Shown here: positions 1 to 10,199 of the stretch, in pieces
Numbering within the stretch: position 1 is the first letter of the stretch
Layout: every line of letters begins with the position of its first letter
Assembly (NCBI GenBank): GCA_037127315.1
Contig: JBBBDQ010001186.1
Span: forward strand, 1,564,501 to 1,628,500
Direction of reading: 5' to 3'
DNA length: 64,000 nucleotides
Origin: Ascarosepion bandense
Lineage: Eukaryota; Mollusca; Cephalopoda; Sepiida; Sepiidae
The notes under the pieces: generated by a model
Databases searched by the model: none
The model's input: the letters and a program-made list of their open reading frames with translations, nothing else
What the model was told of the DNA's origin: nothing
Translations under genes and position numbers: made by a program

Positions 1-640
1 TTCACAAGTTGAAAGTTTCATATTTCTGGACAAATGTTTGAACTGATACAGTTTTATCAAACCACAAAATGAAAGCTATTTTGAATGACCACTTCTAGAT
101 ATTTTGACATTAATGTAGGTGTTCCTTAGGGCTCTGTCCTTGGATCTACATTGTTCTTAATTTTCATCAACAACCTTTCTGATGTCATCAGCTTTTAACT
201 TGGTACCTATACTGATGAGAACTGTTTAATCCTGTCTTAATAGTAAGTCTGATTGTTTTGATAGGTTAAATTGGTAGCTGATCTAAAAATGGCCAACATT
301 CTGTTATTAACTGGGGTAAAGAATGGCTTGTTAATTTTAATGCCTTCAGAGCAAAACTGCTCTCTTTTAACTTCCTGCAACAATCTTATTTGCCTTCCTT
401 CAGTATGGCTAATGCTAACCTCCAGGAGAGTGACTAATCATATCTCCACAGTTTAACATTTTCCACTGATATAAAGTGGAAAGTTTATATTAAATCATCT
501 GATAAAAAGTTAGTTCACTGTGTCATGCTAGACAATTTTTTCAGTTAGAGTGATGCTGACTGACTGTCCTGGATGCAAACACTGTTCTTCAAATTACTCA
601 TATGTCACCAAATGAATTTGGGCACAGCCTCTAATCAGAA
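1..640 (+). mobile_element. Jockey/CR1-like LINE, decayed 3' RT fragment (copy 1)
   Basis: Broken reverse-transcriptase reading frames of the LINE family that recurs seven more times in this window. At about 116-180 the translation reads GVPQGSVLG...LIFINNLSDV, the usual RT motif before the catalytic box. The catalytic YADD box itself has decayed to YTDE near 209-220. Past it, at about 310-400, come WLVNFNAFRAKLLSFN-like residues (frameshifted) and traces of the C-terminal SLCRARKFF region. The copy enters from the left edge, so its 5' extent is unknown. Multiple stops and shifts make it a pseudogene. The family resemblance is clear from comparison with the copies at 10.2 and 36 kb; the clade name is inferred. 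Confidence 0.75.
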
Positions 641-798
641 GATTGAAAGTTTTGAGGAGTATGGAACCACCTTTTAATTGCTGTTGTTCTCTGATCCACT
701 TTGACCTGGGGTGATAGAACTTGTTAGGGTCCAAGCTATGCACAAATAATGAAACCCCAAAGAAAAACAAAATACTATAAAAGTATAAAAATACATAT

Positions 799-859
799 TT
801 ATAGTAAAATTACCAACAATACAATTTTATAGCAAAATGTTCAACAACAGATTTTATAA
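799..859. repeat. Short tandem array, ~27-bp unit (array 1)
   Basis: About two units plus a partial one of a roughly 27-base sequence of the form ATTTTATAGcAAAa..CAACAATAC. The same unit occurs in tandem again at 2048-2108, about 1.2 kb away, so the arrays are probably parts of one dispersed repeat family. Confidence 0.6.
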
Positions 860-2047
860 GTACCTTCAAAAGATTTTGTAAAAGAAAGTATACTATGATG
901 AAAAAAGGTCCCAAATTTAATAAAACTAAAGTTCTGTTCTGTTTTGTTTGTTTTTTGTTTTTTAGATTTGTTACCTCTATTTAATTTTATGAAATTTTGA
1001 GAAATTAAAACTACAGCCACTTCCTATTTATATTAGCTAAAAGCAGGTCTCCTTGGAAAATTTAAATCAATTGTTTTTTCTTTTTGTCATACAAAAACAC
1101 TATTTACTGAAAATCTGCTCTAAACTGTAAAATAAATTTAGTTAAAAAAGCTTATTTACTTGCTTTTATAAATAAGATATTTTATCTTAACGAAAATATT
1201 TTTTTTGATAAATAATGAACTTTCACAAGAATTGCTTTCATTTCTTTCTTTTAAATTTTAATTAGAAGAATTTATTAAGTTTCAAATCTTTTAAAATTCT
1301 GTATTGATTTTAGCTTTTAGGTGTTACTATTAAGTGAAAACTATATTTACTAATCATAAATGGAAAAGCTTAATACAAATCATCAAAGACCAGTGTTTTA
1401 AAAATAATTTTGAATTTTTTTTATGCATAAAACGTGCTGATTTTTGTAAGTACAGGTGAACATGCACAATATTATCAGAAAATAAAGGCAATAACTATAG
1501 TAAATTTAAAGCCAAAATTTCTAAAATTCAGAAAAACATTAAATTAGGGAGAATATTTTCCTAAACTTTTAAGATAGTACATCAAAATTATATGAAAAAG
1601 GTGTTGTTGTCATTTTTTTTCTTTCAATTATGTTTTACAAATAAAATCTACATAGAATTAAATCTGTCAACACTGCTACTGTCAGGTTAAAAAATATATT
1701 TCTTTAACTTTTTAAACTTGAAGTAAATGTGTGTTTCAAATTAGACTATACTTTAAATCGGTTAATATTAATCGAATAAAGTTTTGGAATGTTTTATTTT
1801 TGAAAAATTTTTTAATAAAGAGAATTACATTGAGATGAAAGATGCCTATAAAGTGGGGGTGGGGGCTAATCAGCTATTTTAGAAAAAAAAACTCCAGTCA
1901 AATTAGTTTCTGAAATACAGCGAAGTATTTTGATTATTAGAAATATTAAATTAATATATTAGTTTAAAATTAAAACTAAAAGCTTCAAGAAAAATTTTTC
2001 ATTTATAAAAATTCATTTTAAATTTTAGGTATTGCATTAAGCCTTTA

Positions 2048-2108
2048 ATTTTATAGCAAAAGGACCAACAATACATTTTATAGAAAAATGAACAGCAATA
2101 CATTTTAT
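2048..2108. repeat. Short tandem array, ~27-bp unit (array 2)
   Basis: Two full units and a partial third of the same roughly 27-base unit as at 799-859; each unit begins ATTTTATAG and ends near CAATAC. It lies just upstream of the direct repeat at 2179. Confidence 0.6.
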
Positions 2109-2178
2109 GTGTAGTTGAAGGCATACAATTGTTTTAAAAAAATATTTGGTTGAAGCCATAAAAATACGTTCAAAATAT

Positions 2179-2228
2179 TTAGATTCCAGCATTAAATAAC
2201 CCATAGAGGTTGATATGCCACTAAACAA
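2179..2228. repeat. Dispersed direct repeat, first copy
   Basis: About 50 bases sharing GCATTAAAT, GTTGATATGC and TAAACAAA in the same order and spacing with 2490-2536. No coding sense. It may be part of an unrecognised repeat. Confidence 0.5.
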
Positions 2229-2489
2229 AATCAACCAACCAAACAACCAACATGAAAAACTCTTTTATTACATTAATCCATATAATATTCTAAAATTTCT
2301 TAAAGAAATCAAACTGTATTCCAAAATATTACTTCAACAAAACAATGTAAAACATATATTATCACTGTCTTTAGTAATTATGTCCACACAAACGTGTATA
2401 TACACAAAATCTGAGTATCATATACCATGTATTCAATTGTGAAAATAGAATAACATTTTTATGACTTCAAAGCTTCTAAGAAAATTAAA

Positions 2490-2536
2490 TTTAGGCATTA
2501 AATGACTCATAAGAAGTTGATATGCTGTTAAACAAA
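2490..2536. repeat. Dispersed direct repeat, second copy
   Basis: Partner of 2179-2228, with the blocks GCATTAAAT, GTTGATATGC and TAAACAAA in the same order and a few substitutions between them. Confidence 0.5.
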
Positions 2537-3358
2537 CTTCTTGATTGTGTTCTGTATTGCTATAACTCACTGCAGTAATCTCAATACTTTGAAGGACTAA
2601 CACTTTTACTGCCCACAACTTAGTTAAAAATAAAATATAGTTATGTGTATGTTTCATGTCATCATATGACTTACTACAGATATTGTAAGATAAACCTTAT
2701 CATATACTACTCAAATATATTTTGAAAATTTTACCAATATTAATTGTTTAATGACAATTTTATTGTGGGGGAAAATTGATTTGCTTAATAAAATCTGGCA
2801 TAGTATATTTTAAAATTACAAGCTACACAGATGTTTCATTTCGTAATTTTGTCAGCTACCTAGCTTTTTATTAGTGGTATTGGCTAAACAAAGTAACAGA
2901 ACTTTAGTTCTCATCATAAGCATTTCTTTTCGTTTTGTGACAATTTCATATATGGCTATATTATCCTGCCATAATTAGATTGCTCTGAAAGAGGAAAGGA
3001 GTTATTTTGTAAGTCTTTGGCCTTAATCGCTAAGATGACTAAATTGAAAAACAAAAGTAACAGAAATATGTTAATAATTTTCTGAGGAAATTTCTCAACC
3101 AAGAAATTCAGAAAGAAATAGTCTCAAATAATTTTAAAATTAACCAATGAAAAAAAAGAAAAAAAAAGCTTTGTAAAGTCAGTTTTTAATTGTAGTTTTT
3201 TGTTTTTCTCCTTAACTTTTAACAATTGGTATTTTAAACAGACTAGCTTATAAAATTTGACATACAGCTAATTCCTGGCATTCAGAAAGTGGCATTATGC
3301 TTTTATGTGAATTTTATAGTTGAACATTTGAAAGAAATAAAATATGTATCTGATCAAA

Positions 3359-3660
3359 GATGTGCATTGTGGTGCAGTGGATATTGGCTCAGTACAAGAA
3401 ATCGGGGAGCCGAGTTTGAATTCCAGTTGAATTCATTGCATTCACTTATGTACAAATACCCTTGAAAAAGGTAATGATCTGTCTTTTCCTTACAGTTATA
3501 GGTTAAATAACAGGACAGATTGGGTTGGCTGGCAACCAGTCTATTGCAAAAAAAGTAATGGCAACCTACTGTGGGATAATCTTCTGTCCAGTCAGTCATG
3601 TCTCTCTTGAGACATGATTGCCCAAGCGTGTATCCCGTATAGCACTTAACTGACTGACTG
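3359..3660 (+). mobile_element. tRNA-derived SINE, family 1, full-length copy
   Basis: The head resembles a tRNA promoter: the A-box is TGGTGCAGTGG near 3369 and the B-box-like sequence is GAGTTTGAATTCCA near 3413. A body of about 200 bases shared with three other copies follows, and the 3' end is TTAACTGACTGACTG. The flanks ATCTGATCAAA (3348-3358) and ATCTGATGAAG (3661-3671) look like an 11-bp target-site duplication with two mismatches, which fixes both ends. Such elements are transcribed by RNA polymerase III and moved by a partner LINE. Similarity to cephalopod Ceph-SINEs or other named families is possible but was not checked. Confidence 0.85.
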
Positions 3661-3671
3661 ATCTGATGAAG

Positions 3672-4630
3672 ATTTAAAAAAAAAATGACAAGAACTGCTG
3701 CCTTGAATTGTTTTTACTTGAAAAGCATGAAATTGGTAGAAAATATTCTCAGTTTTTCAAAAGTAGCCTGGAGTAAAACCTTCATCACACTGTATTTGAA
3801 TTTGTTAGTGTATCAACACCATTTTGAATTGGATTTGGTTTAGCAGTCCACTTTCTTTTTTCTGCTAGCCAAATTGAAATATGGCAAAGAAGAGACAATA
3901 AATGTTAACTAGTTCAAGGTTATTTTTATGTGCAGTAGGTGGTCTTCACTGAACAATATTGTTATCAAAAATCAAAAAGTGACAAAATCTTTTTTGGTAA
4001 AATTATGGCTGCAATTGCACATTACTTTGCTCAACACAAACTAAAAGTATTCTAATCTGGATGTTTACTCTTTCTTTAAATAAAAATAGAATGAATAGAA
4101 TAAACTTTGAAACATTAATAGGAAAAAGAAGACTGCTTCATATCATAATCTAGATATGAAATGCCTGTTAAAAGCTTTTTACTTATTCTCATTCCTTTTG
4201 TCTTTATAAATGTGAAGTTTTTCAGAATTTGTTTTTAAAACCTCAACTATTGATACATTTGTTGAGTTAGAAATAAGAAAGTAAACTTTTTTTCATCTTA
4301 AATGTCTTAACTTTGTCTAGGGATGGGACACAGGTAAATTGTATAGGTTCAACCTTCTTTCTTACTGCACTGAAGGATTCTCATTAGCATGCATCTTCTA
4401 CAACAGATTCTCTGAGCTTTAGTAAATCTTTCATGCATTGACCCACTTCTCCAATGTGTACCTATCTATGCACCATTTGCTGAATGCGGGGTCATTTTTT
4501 ACACACCCTGGAGACAAGTTTTGTAATCATGTTGAAGGATACATCATTTTCTTTATCTCAGCTAAATATGACTGTTGTTGCTCTACATTTTATAAATGCT
4601 GCAGACAATTTCTCATACAGTGAAAATATA
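3672..4630. other. AT-rich stretch without recognised gene
   Basis: I see no convincing coding sequence or repeat. Its last 300 bases may be a continuation of the decayed pol on the minus strand that starts downstream, but I could not read a motif there. Confidence 0.45.
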
Positions 4631-4639
4631 TAATGTTGT

Positions 4640-5640
4640 TATTAATTATTACGCTTCTAGAACTTCACTTCTATTGGAGTGTGTTGTGCTTCTCTTGGAT
4701 GTACATGCCAAACACTGAAGCACCATTCACTAATCGCTCTGGTTTTATAAATGTCATTTTTTTTCTCATTCACTACTGATGATATACCTTCAGTATTGAT
4801 ATAGATTTGTGTATGCTATTGTTGCATGGAGTTATCTTCTGAAAGTATTACATCCACAGTTGCTCTTATTGCTGGTGCTGCATTCAGTTCAAATTCCATT
4901 CAGGTTAGACAATATCTTTGTTTTAAGGAGTGTTTTTTTAAATTGCTGCAGTGACTTATATGCACACAGTTGCAGGTAAACCTTTTGCAGGTCAGTTTTG
5001 AAGATCTTAATCTCTCAACTTCTTTCAACATTGACATCAACAATTGATATTTTCATTCTGTTTCTGGTAGTTCAGTAAGGAGGCACCTTCTCCTTAATCA
5101 TCTGCACCACTGCCATCAAAGGAATTAGGTGCGGGAGATAGCCTAGTTCTTTCTCTTCTTAGGTAAGGTAGCAACAATCTGCTATCGCATTCATATTCAA
5201 CTTTGACTGGTTTGAACACTGGGTACCATATCCATCAGACAATTTCATATTGCAGTCTAGATTTTCATGTCTTTGTCAAACTCTGCATTGAAGTTAGGCT
5301 CATTGACCTTGATTTCTGTATATGTCAGAAAATTCCTTGCTTTGGTTAGTTATGTATCACACTTTTTAATAATGTCAATTCTCGGGTCAAATCCCAATAA
5401 TTTACTGTTCCTAACTAGTACACTAGTACTTTGCTGTTGATTAGGTAATATTATCCACTTTCAGCTGTATGGTACCAATTGCTTGGTTCTTGGAAACCCA
5501 ATCTTTGATATGAATGGCTGATTGTCCCTGCAGACTAATACAAACAGTCTTTCATGAAATTATTATATCTGGAGCACCTGTAGCAGCTAATATTGGCATA
5601 ACAATTTGTGGTTGGTACATGAATGTTTGTTTTCACTGAT
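4640..5640 (-). pseudogene. Decayed BEL/Pao-like pol (RT domain)
   Basis: Reading the minus strand from about 5640 down gives, in shifting frames, IPLMAVVQ near 5130, KVYLQ near 4970, GIELNAAPAI-type palm residues near 4890, and KPERLVNGASVFGMYIQ near 4700. The same ordered motifs occur in the pol fragments at 21.8-22.4 kb and 61.0-61.4 kb, which supports the call. The catalytic YIDD position reads YINT, so the enzyme would be inactive, and stops occur throughout. No LTRs were found around it. Assignment to BEL/Pao rather than an unusual gypsy is an inference from family memory. Confidence 0.6.
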
Positions 5641-5649
5641 CCATTACAG

Positions 5650-6547
5650 TGCTCTATTTCATGAATTTTCCAGACTATAATGTGTAGAGTGAGTGGTCAT
5701 AGTTAAATGTAAATAAATAGTGGAAAAGAACAGGGTAAAAATAATATAAAGCAAGCAAACAATATATACAAGATAAATCAACAGTAATAAAGCAAAGCAA
5801 CAGTAGTATGGAAAATAGTTCACAAACCAAGAATTGGCATGATCCATGGGAAAATTCAGATGAAAGAACACAGCATTCTAACTTCAATCCAAGACAGGTT
5901 GGGACTGAATCAGATGACACCAACAACTATCATATCTTATTAGCTGGGAAGAAATCCCAGTGTGCATTTGTGTGCTACTGCCTATAAATTGGAAAAGCAA
6001 AGTATTTTGCAATCATACTGATTGGGATTGTAACCATCATGTTAAAACATTATGGTTTAGAAGTGGTTGAGGGCTTCTTAGAATCTGATTCTAAAGAAAA
6101 ATGGACACAATTGAAAATTTTTCCTCAGATCTGGAAGTTTCTATATTTTGGCATTTGGAGCTGAAAAACCTAATAATTAGTATAATTTGAGTTAGAATAA
6201 TGATTGGTGGGGTTGATTAGAGTTGTTTGAATCAAATTTGTAAAGCCATTCAGAAAAATTACAATTTTTGAATTTTTTTTTTTTAAATACAGGGGTTTGG
6301 GGTTGAATTTCTATATTTGGGTGTAAAAGTGTATATTTTAGATTAAACCTTCAAAATGTTTCAGAATTGTTAGGTGGGACATATTAGAAAAAATATTACT
6401 TACTCAATCATCAATCTAACAAAAATTAATGAATTAGTGAAGTTTCACAAAACTTGTAAGTCAACAAATTAAGAGATAATGCAAAGGAACTTAGTAATTT
6501 ACAAAGAAATGCTCAATAAATCTTAATTAATATTTGAATTATTATAT
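5650..6547. other. Non-coding stretch
   Basis: No recognisable gene. ORFs of 70-83 codons on the minus strand near 5660-5930 are mainly hydrophobic AT-driven translation with no family signature. Confidence 0.5.
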
Positions 6548-6683
6548 TGTAGTAAAACCACAAGAGGTTAGTGACCATATTAAAAGTTTTATTTGCCTAA
6601 CAAAAAATACAAAAAGTAAAAAGAAATATATTAAAGTGGAACTGTCCATCTGAGACAGAAAAGGGGATTTTAAATAGGTCATT
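6548..6683 (-). repeat. 3' LTR of gypsy A
   Basis: About 135 bases beginning TGTAGTAAAACC on the plus strand and ending near TTTAAATAGGTCAT. It aligns with 9543-9675 over its whole length (shared AAGAGGTTAGTGA, TTTTATTTGC, ATATTAAAGTGGAAC, GTCCATC). Identity is visibly lower than for gypsy B, so this insertion is older. Confidence 0.8.
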
Positions 6684-6789
6684 CTCCCCTTCTTTATTTT
6701 TTAGTTAGTTTTTGTTTTGTAGCCCATATAACAGAAGCATTCAACACTCTCATTTAGACTTCTACACAAGAGTAAAATGTTGCATTTCA

Positions 6790-7760
6790 GTGATTAGTTT
6801 TGATTGCAGGCTCAGCTGGTGGTGTGGGCATCAAGCTACCAGGGTACTCAAAGGCAGGAGGTAGGGGTTCCTTAGAACCTGAATCAAAATTCACTTCAGG
6901 AGTGTCTTGTCTGTCACCAAATCATACGTGAACATACTGTGGATTAGTGTCAATTAAATCTACTTCATCAACCAGTGGGTCATACTTACTATTATGGATA
7001 TGGCGATGCAATAAGACAGGGCCAGGGATGATTAACTAAGAGGGTAAGGAGTGTTCACTGGGGACCAGCATTGGTATTAGAATAGCATCTCATTGATGGC
7101 AGTGTACAACAGTGATCTGACTGAATGCAGTACTTCAGATAATACCATTTCCCACTGTGAGGTTCTTAAGACTTCTGGAAGCTAGTGCCAAGATAGTAGC
7201 TTTTCATATTACCCTGTTATACCATTCACATTGTCCATTTACTCGTGGATTATAGGGAGTTATCTGGCTAATTGCAATACCAAAATTAGCCAGGTCTTCT
7301 TTCATTTCTCATCGAAATTAGTCCACAGTCTGAATAGATGTAAAAAGGGGTCCAAAACACAGTGAATATCTGGTTCTGACATTTCATAACCAAGCTAGTT
7401 ATAAAATCTGAACAGGTGAATTGGGAATATTTGTTTGCAGTAATTAGCAGATAACAGTTTCTAGAGAAGTGGGGAAGTGTCCCTATGAAGTCTATGCTAA
7501 GTCACTCCATAGGTTGAGTAGCTTTAATGAGTGATAGAATCTGGAGAGTAAAATCTAGTTTTCAAGCAAGCACATTCAGAGCACTCTTGACATACTTATC
7601 ATATTTCTTCAGTAGAGTATGGCAAATTTCTTATTTTCATAAAATCATCATTGTTGCACCAGGGTGACAAAGGTGAACATGTAGCTCTCTCAATTTCTTA
7701 TCACTAATAGTGGCACCACAATGAGCATGAGAGAGAATATCAGCAAGAATGTTTTTGCCA
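6790..7760 (-). pseudogene. Integrase remnant of gypsy A
   Basis: From 7760 downward the minus strand continues from RNase H into LREELH/LHVHLCHPGA, the His-His part of the zinc-binding HHCC domain, then a pair of cysteines (CSECACLKT) near 7590. The catalytic core follows: SIDFIGTLPHFSRN near 7480 carries the first Asp, and IYSDCGLISMRNE near 7310 is the second (normally SDRG). A tail with PLVDEVDLIDTNPQY (about 6960) and proline-rich residues ends shortly before the 3' LTR. Several frameshifts and stops lie between these blocks. The domain order and motifs are clear; it would not give an active integrase. Confidence 0.7.
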
Positions 7761-8060
7761 GGTTGGTATACAATGTCATAATCGTAACACTCCAATTCTA
7801 TTTACCACCATTGGATTTTATTGTCCTTTATTTTACCAAGTCGTTCTAAATTAAGAATATAGTTTACAGCTTGGTGCTTAGTAAGGATAGTAAAACACCT
7901 CCCATTTAAGAGGTCAGACCATTTTTGCACAAGCTTTTTGTTTTCAACAGCAGAGTGCTTATTTTTGGTATGAGAAAGGGTCCTTGAAAAGAAGTCAACC
8001 AATCAGTCTGCTTGGTTCAGTGTAGCAGCTACAGCACTATTAGAGATATCAGCTTTGAAG
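7760..8060 (-). pseudogene. RNase H domain of gypsy A
   Basis: An open stretch (8002-7802) reads VDFFSRTLSHTKNKHSAVE and then NGRCFTILTKHQAVNYILN, typical of the gypsy RNase H domain that removes RNA from the hybrid. Just upstream ITFKADISNSAVAATLNQAD holds the first catalytic Asp region (KAD). The expected Asp in ILTDHQAV has become Lys (ILTKHQAV), a lost catalytic residue. A stop separates the two parts. It continues into the integrase at about 7760. Confidence 0.8.
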
Positions 8061-8089
8061 GTGATATACTTTTTCATGACAGCCTTAAT

Positions 8090-8390
8090 CAGTACTTGGT
8101 ATGCACTCTTCAGTTCAAGGAAGGGGGAAGGCATACAATACTGTATACTGATTTATTGTTTGTGAGTAGACTACCATCATTTTTTGTTTATAATTAACTC
8201 CAGAAGTGACCAGAGCTTGAGCTCTCCAAGGGGAGTAACTTGGTTTGACACTCTGTTTCTGAAGCAATGAAGATTTTATCAGTATCTGAAAAGTGCCCGG
8301 ATTTGACAGCTATAGGATTACGGTTGGGTAAAAGGTTAATAAACAAGGAAGGAGGTTGAATAACTATGGCAATCATATACAGTCACTTCA
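8090..8390 (-). pseudogene. RT N-terminal fragment of gypsy A
   Basis: Blocks readable on the minus strand include KSGHFSDTDKIFIASE, then SSSPWRAQALVTSG after a one-base shift near 8215, then VVYSQTISQYTVLYAFPLP. These match the start of gypsy RT, including the SSSPW..Q.V motif and the Y-S-Q-T-I-N-Q-Y-T finger region. The palm that should follow, with Y-x-D-D, is absent: sequence passes within a short distance to RNase H at 8060. Confidence 0.65.
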
Positions 8391-8428
8391 GGTAAAGGTC
8401 CTCCAAATGAGATAGAAACAGAAGAGTG

Positions 8429-8743
8429 TCATAGTAAGAAACCATGGTCCCATAATATATCACAATATAAGTTATGTAAGATGGCCAGTTCCACATTAGA
8501 GTATGTTTTGTTACCCACCAGTAGATCGACTAAGCAAGTGTCTCTAATTTTAGAAGAGAAAGATGAAGCCATCCTAACAATTCTAGTCATAGGAGAAACA
8601 GGGAGACAAAGTTGTTGTATGACACAGAGATTTATGAAGCTTTGAGTATTCTTTGTGTCTACCAAGATATTTACTAGAATATTATTAATCCAAGCATCTA
8701 TAATGACCTGTGATAAATGTGTGGTCCTGGTAATTGAATCCAT
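8429..8743 (-). pseudogene. Aspartic protease (retropepsin) remnant of gypsy A
   Basis: A 104-codon open stretch with INNILVNILVDTKNTQSFIN near its start. The retropepsin active site D-T/S-G is expected at LVDTG; here it reads DTK, so the flap loop glycine is lost. Later residues (VDLLVGNKTYSNVELAIL and CDILWDHGFL) match the conserved D-I-L-G-x-D-F-L end of the fold, with L-G changed to L-W. In an active element it would process the Gag-Pol polyprotein. Upstream neighbours are the zinc knuckles. Confidence 0.75.
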
Positions 8744-8754
8744 TTTTAAGGCAG

Positions 8755-8890
8755 CTGTCGATTGGCTAGATTTACATGCTTTAGTATAGTGGACCTTTTT
8801 ATTGCATTTATTACAGATAGCATTTCTTTTATGGGATACTTAGCTTTGAGGTGATATTTGAATCTACAAAAATTGCAGAACTTGTTACTA
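8755..8890 (-). pseudogene. Nucleocapsid zinc knuckles of gypsy A
   Basis: On the minus strand near 8815-8765 the residues CNKCNKKVHYTKAC form a perfect CX2CX4HX4C knuckle. A second, less complete one (CNFCRFKYHLKAKY) lies just upstream near 8880-8840, its last Cys replaced, and the two are separated by a frameshift. Such knuckles bind the RNA genome in the Gag nucleocapsid. Position between gag and protease fits. Confidence 0.75.
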
Positions 8891-8974
8891 ACAGCTACAA
8901 TGTGGTCTCCCATTTACAGGGTGGTCATTAATAGAAGCATTTACAATAACTGGTTCCATATAGGATTATCAGTA

Positions 8975-9421
8975 CTATCTAGGGCCACAGCCTGGTTGTA
9001 TTGAAGTGTTTACATCTAGTGACCTATTTTCGAGGAGTCTTATCCGTATATGAGTAGACAGTAGCCTGTTTATGAAGGTGTCTTGGATGTACTCATTATA
9101 GTTAATCTCTGCTGTCATAGGTTTAAATCTGCAGTCTTTGCTAATCAGATGGAGAGCTTGTAAATACTGGTTCATACTCTCATCAGTTTTCTGGTTCTTA
9201 GTTATAAGGACATGGCAGGCAAAAACTTTGCTCTTTGGCTTGATATAAATTTTCTCAAGCTTGGCCATACCTTTTTCATCTTCATATGTAAGAAGGTTGG
9301 TGACATACCCATATACAGAAGGTTCTATGTAATTGGTTAAAAATTTCAGTTTCATTGACTCATCTAAGCTTTGTCTGGTTGAGATGAAAGGAAATTTGTG
9401 AATATCTTCCAGTGTAGCCAT
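8975..9421 (-). pseudogene. Gag (capsid region) of gypsy A
   Basis: A 148-codon open frame beginning MATLEDIHKF. It contains KVFACHVLITKNQKTDESMN, then FINRLLSTHIRIRLLENRSL, which match in order the gag fragments at 26174-26720 and 20735-21130. In gypsy-type elements Gag assembles the cytoplasmic particle. The frame ends before the zinc knuckles, with a stop and frameshift between, and the start is near the 5' LTR. It is one of the longer open frames in the window, yet isolated from pol. Confidence 0.75.
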
Positions 9422-9542
9422 TCTTTACCAGCCATATTACTTGCCAGATCAGTAGAGAAATATTATGGTTTCAGCAGTCTTTCCATGACAATAATATTCT
9501 CTTTCTTAAAAAAGTTCACATTAGGCACTGAGACAAATAAAT

Positions 9543-9675
9543 CGTAGTAAAACAAGAGGTTAGTGATCTTATTATTAAAGGTTTTATTTGCTTTTCAAAG
9601 AATACATAAAGTAAAACAAAAAATATTAAAGTGGAACAGTCCATCCAAGATGGAATAGGGGTTTAAATAGTTCAT
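9543..9675 (-). repeat. 5' LTR of gypsy A
   Basis: Partner of 6548-6683, beginning CGTAGTAAAACAAGAGG on the plus strand. It would hold the promoter for the minus-strand element. I could not identify a primer-binding site with confidence next to it (the adjacent internal bases are 9525-9542). Confidence 0.8.
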
Positions 9676-10190
9676 GCATTTAACTCAATCATTTGAAATT
9701 ATACCAAATTTAACTTAGTTTTAATACAAAATTTATAATAACTTTCTATTCAGCCCAATTAAATAGTGGTCAACATTTGAAAAATTGAATCATCAGCGTT
9801 TTGGTCAGATGAATTGAGAAGTTCACAATATCAGGTAGAATGTCCTTCAACATTACACTTCTTGGTTTGGCCTTTTCTCTTTTATTATTTACTGCAGGAT
9901 CAGATGCAACTTACTGGTACCTCTTCAGTCATTACTTTCTGATGTTTGTGGTATCAATTATAGGCAAAGTTAACTTTGGTGGTAATACCGCCTTTTTCAC
10001 CTATCAATACTGTCTCATTTGATCTTCTGCTTGAGAGATCATTTTGCTCTATCAAAAAACTATTTAAAATGGAGATTGACCAGTGAAAAACTTCAGCTTT
10101 AAATTGTACAGCTATCGTCATAAAATGATCAAATATCTTAATAGAGCTTCAATCTGAGAAGATTATACATAATTTGTTGCCATAGGTTTA
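9676..10190. other. Non-coding gap between gypsy A and LINE copy 2
   Basis: No gene or repeat recognised. One 60-codon plus-strand ORF (9840-10022) is hydrophobic and without family signature. Confidence 0.5.
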
Positions 10191-10199
10191 TTAATGATT

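Larger units (their letters stand above)
641..3347. other. AT-rich non-coding stretch with small repeats
   Basis: No recognisable coding sequence on either strand; the short ORFs here have no family features. It contains two short tandem arrays of one related unit (799-859 and 2048-2108), a dispersed direct repeat pair (2179-2228 and 2490-2536), and otherwise A/T-rich unique-looking DNA. Confidence 0.6.
6548..9675 (-). mobile_element. Ty3/gypsy LTR retrotransposon A, degenerate, RT palm deleted
   Basis: A 3.1-kb element on the minus strand bounded by two diverged copies of one sequence (6548-6683 and 9543-9675). Reading from the 5' LTR at the right end, the order is gag, two zinc knuckles, aspartic protease, the N-terminal part of RT, RNase H, then integrase up to the 3' LTR. 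That is the gypsy order, with integrase after RNase H. Only about 100 codons separate the RT fingers from RNase H, so the palm with its catalytic Asp pair has been lost. Stops and frameshifts occur in every domain. The gag resembles the fragments at 20.7 and 26.2 kb, so the family has several copies here. Confidence 0.85.

Noticed and set aside
5659..5926. Two overlapping minus-strand ORFs of 70 and 83 codons
   Set aside because: Overlapping frames, hydrophobic low-complexity translations, no motif; they lie just upstream of the decayed BEL-like RT but do not match gag or protease.
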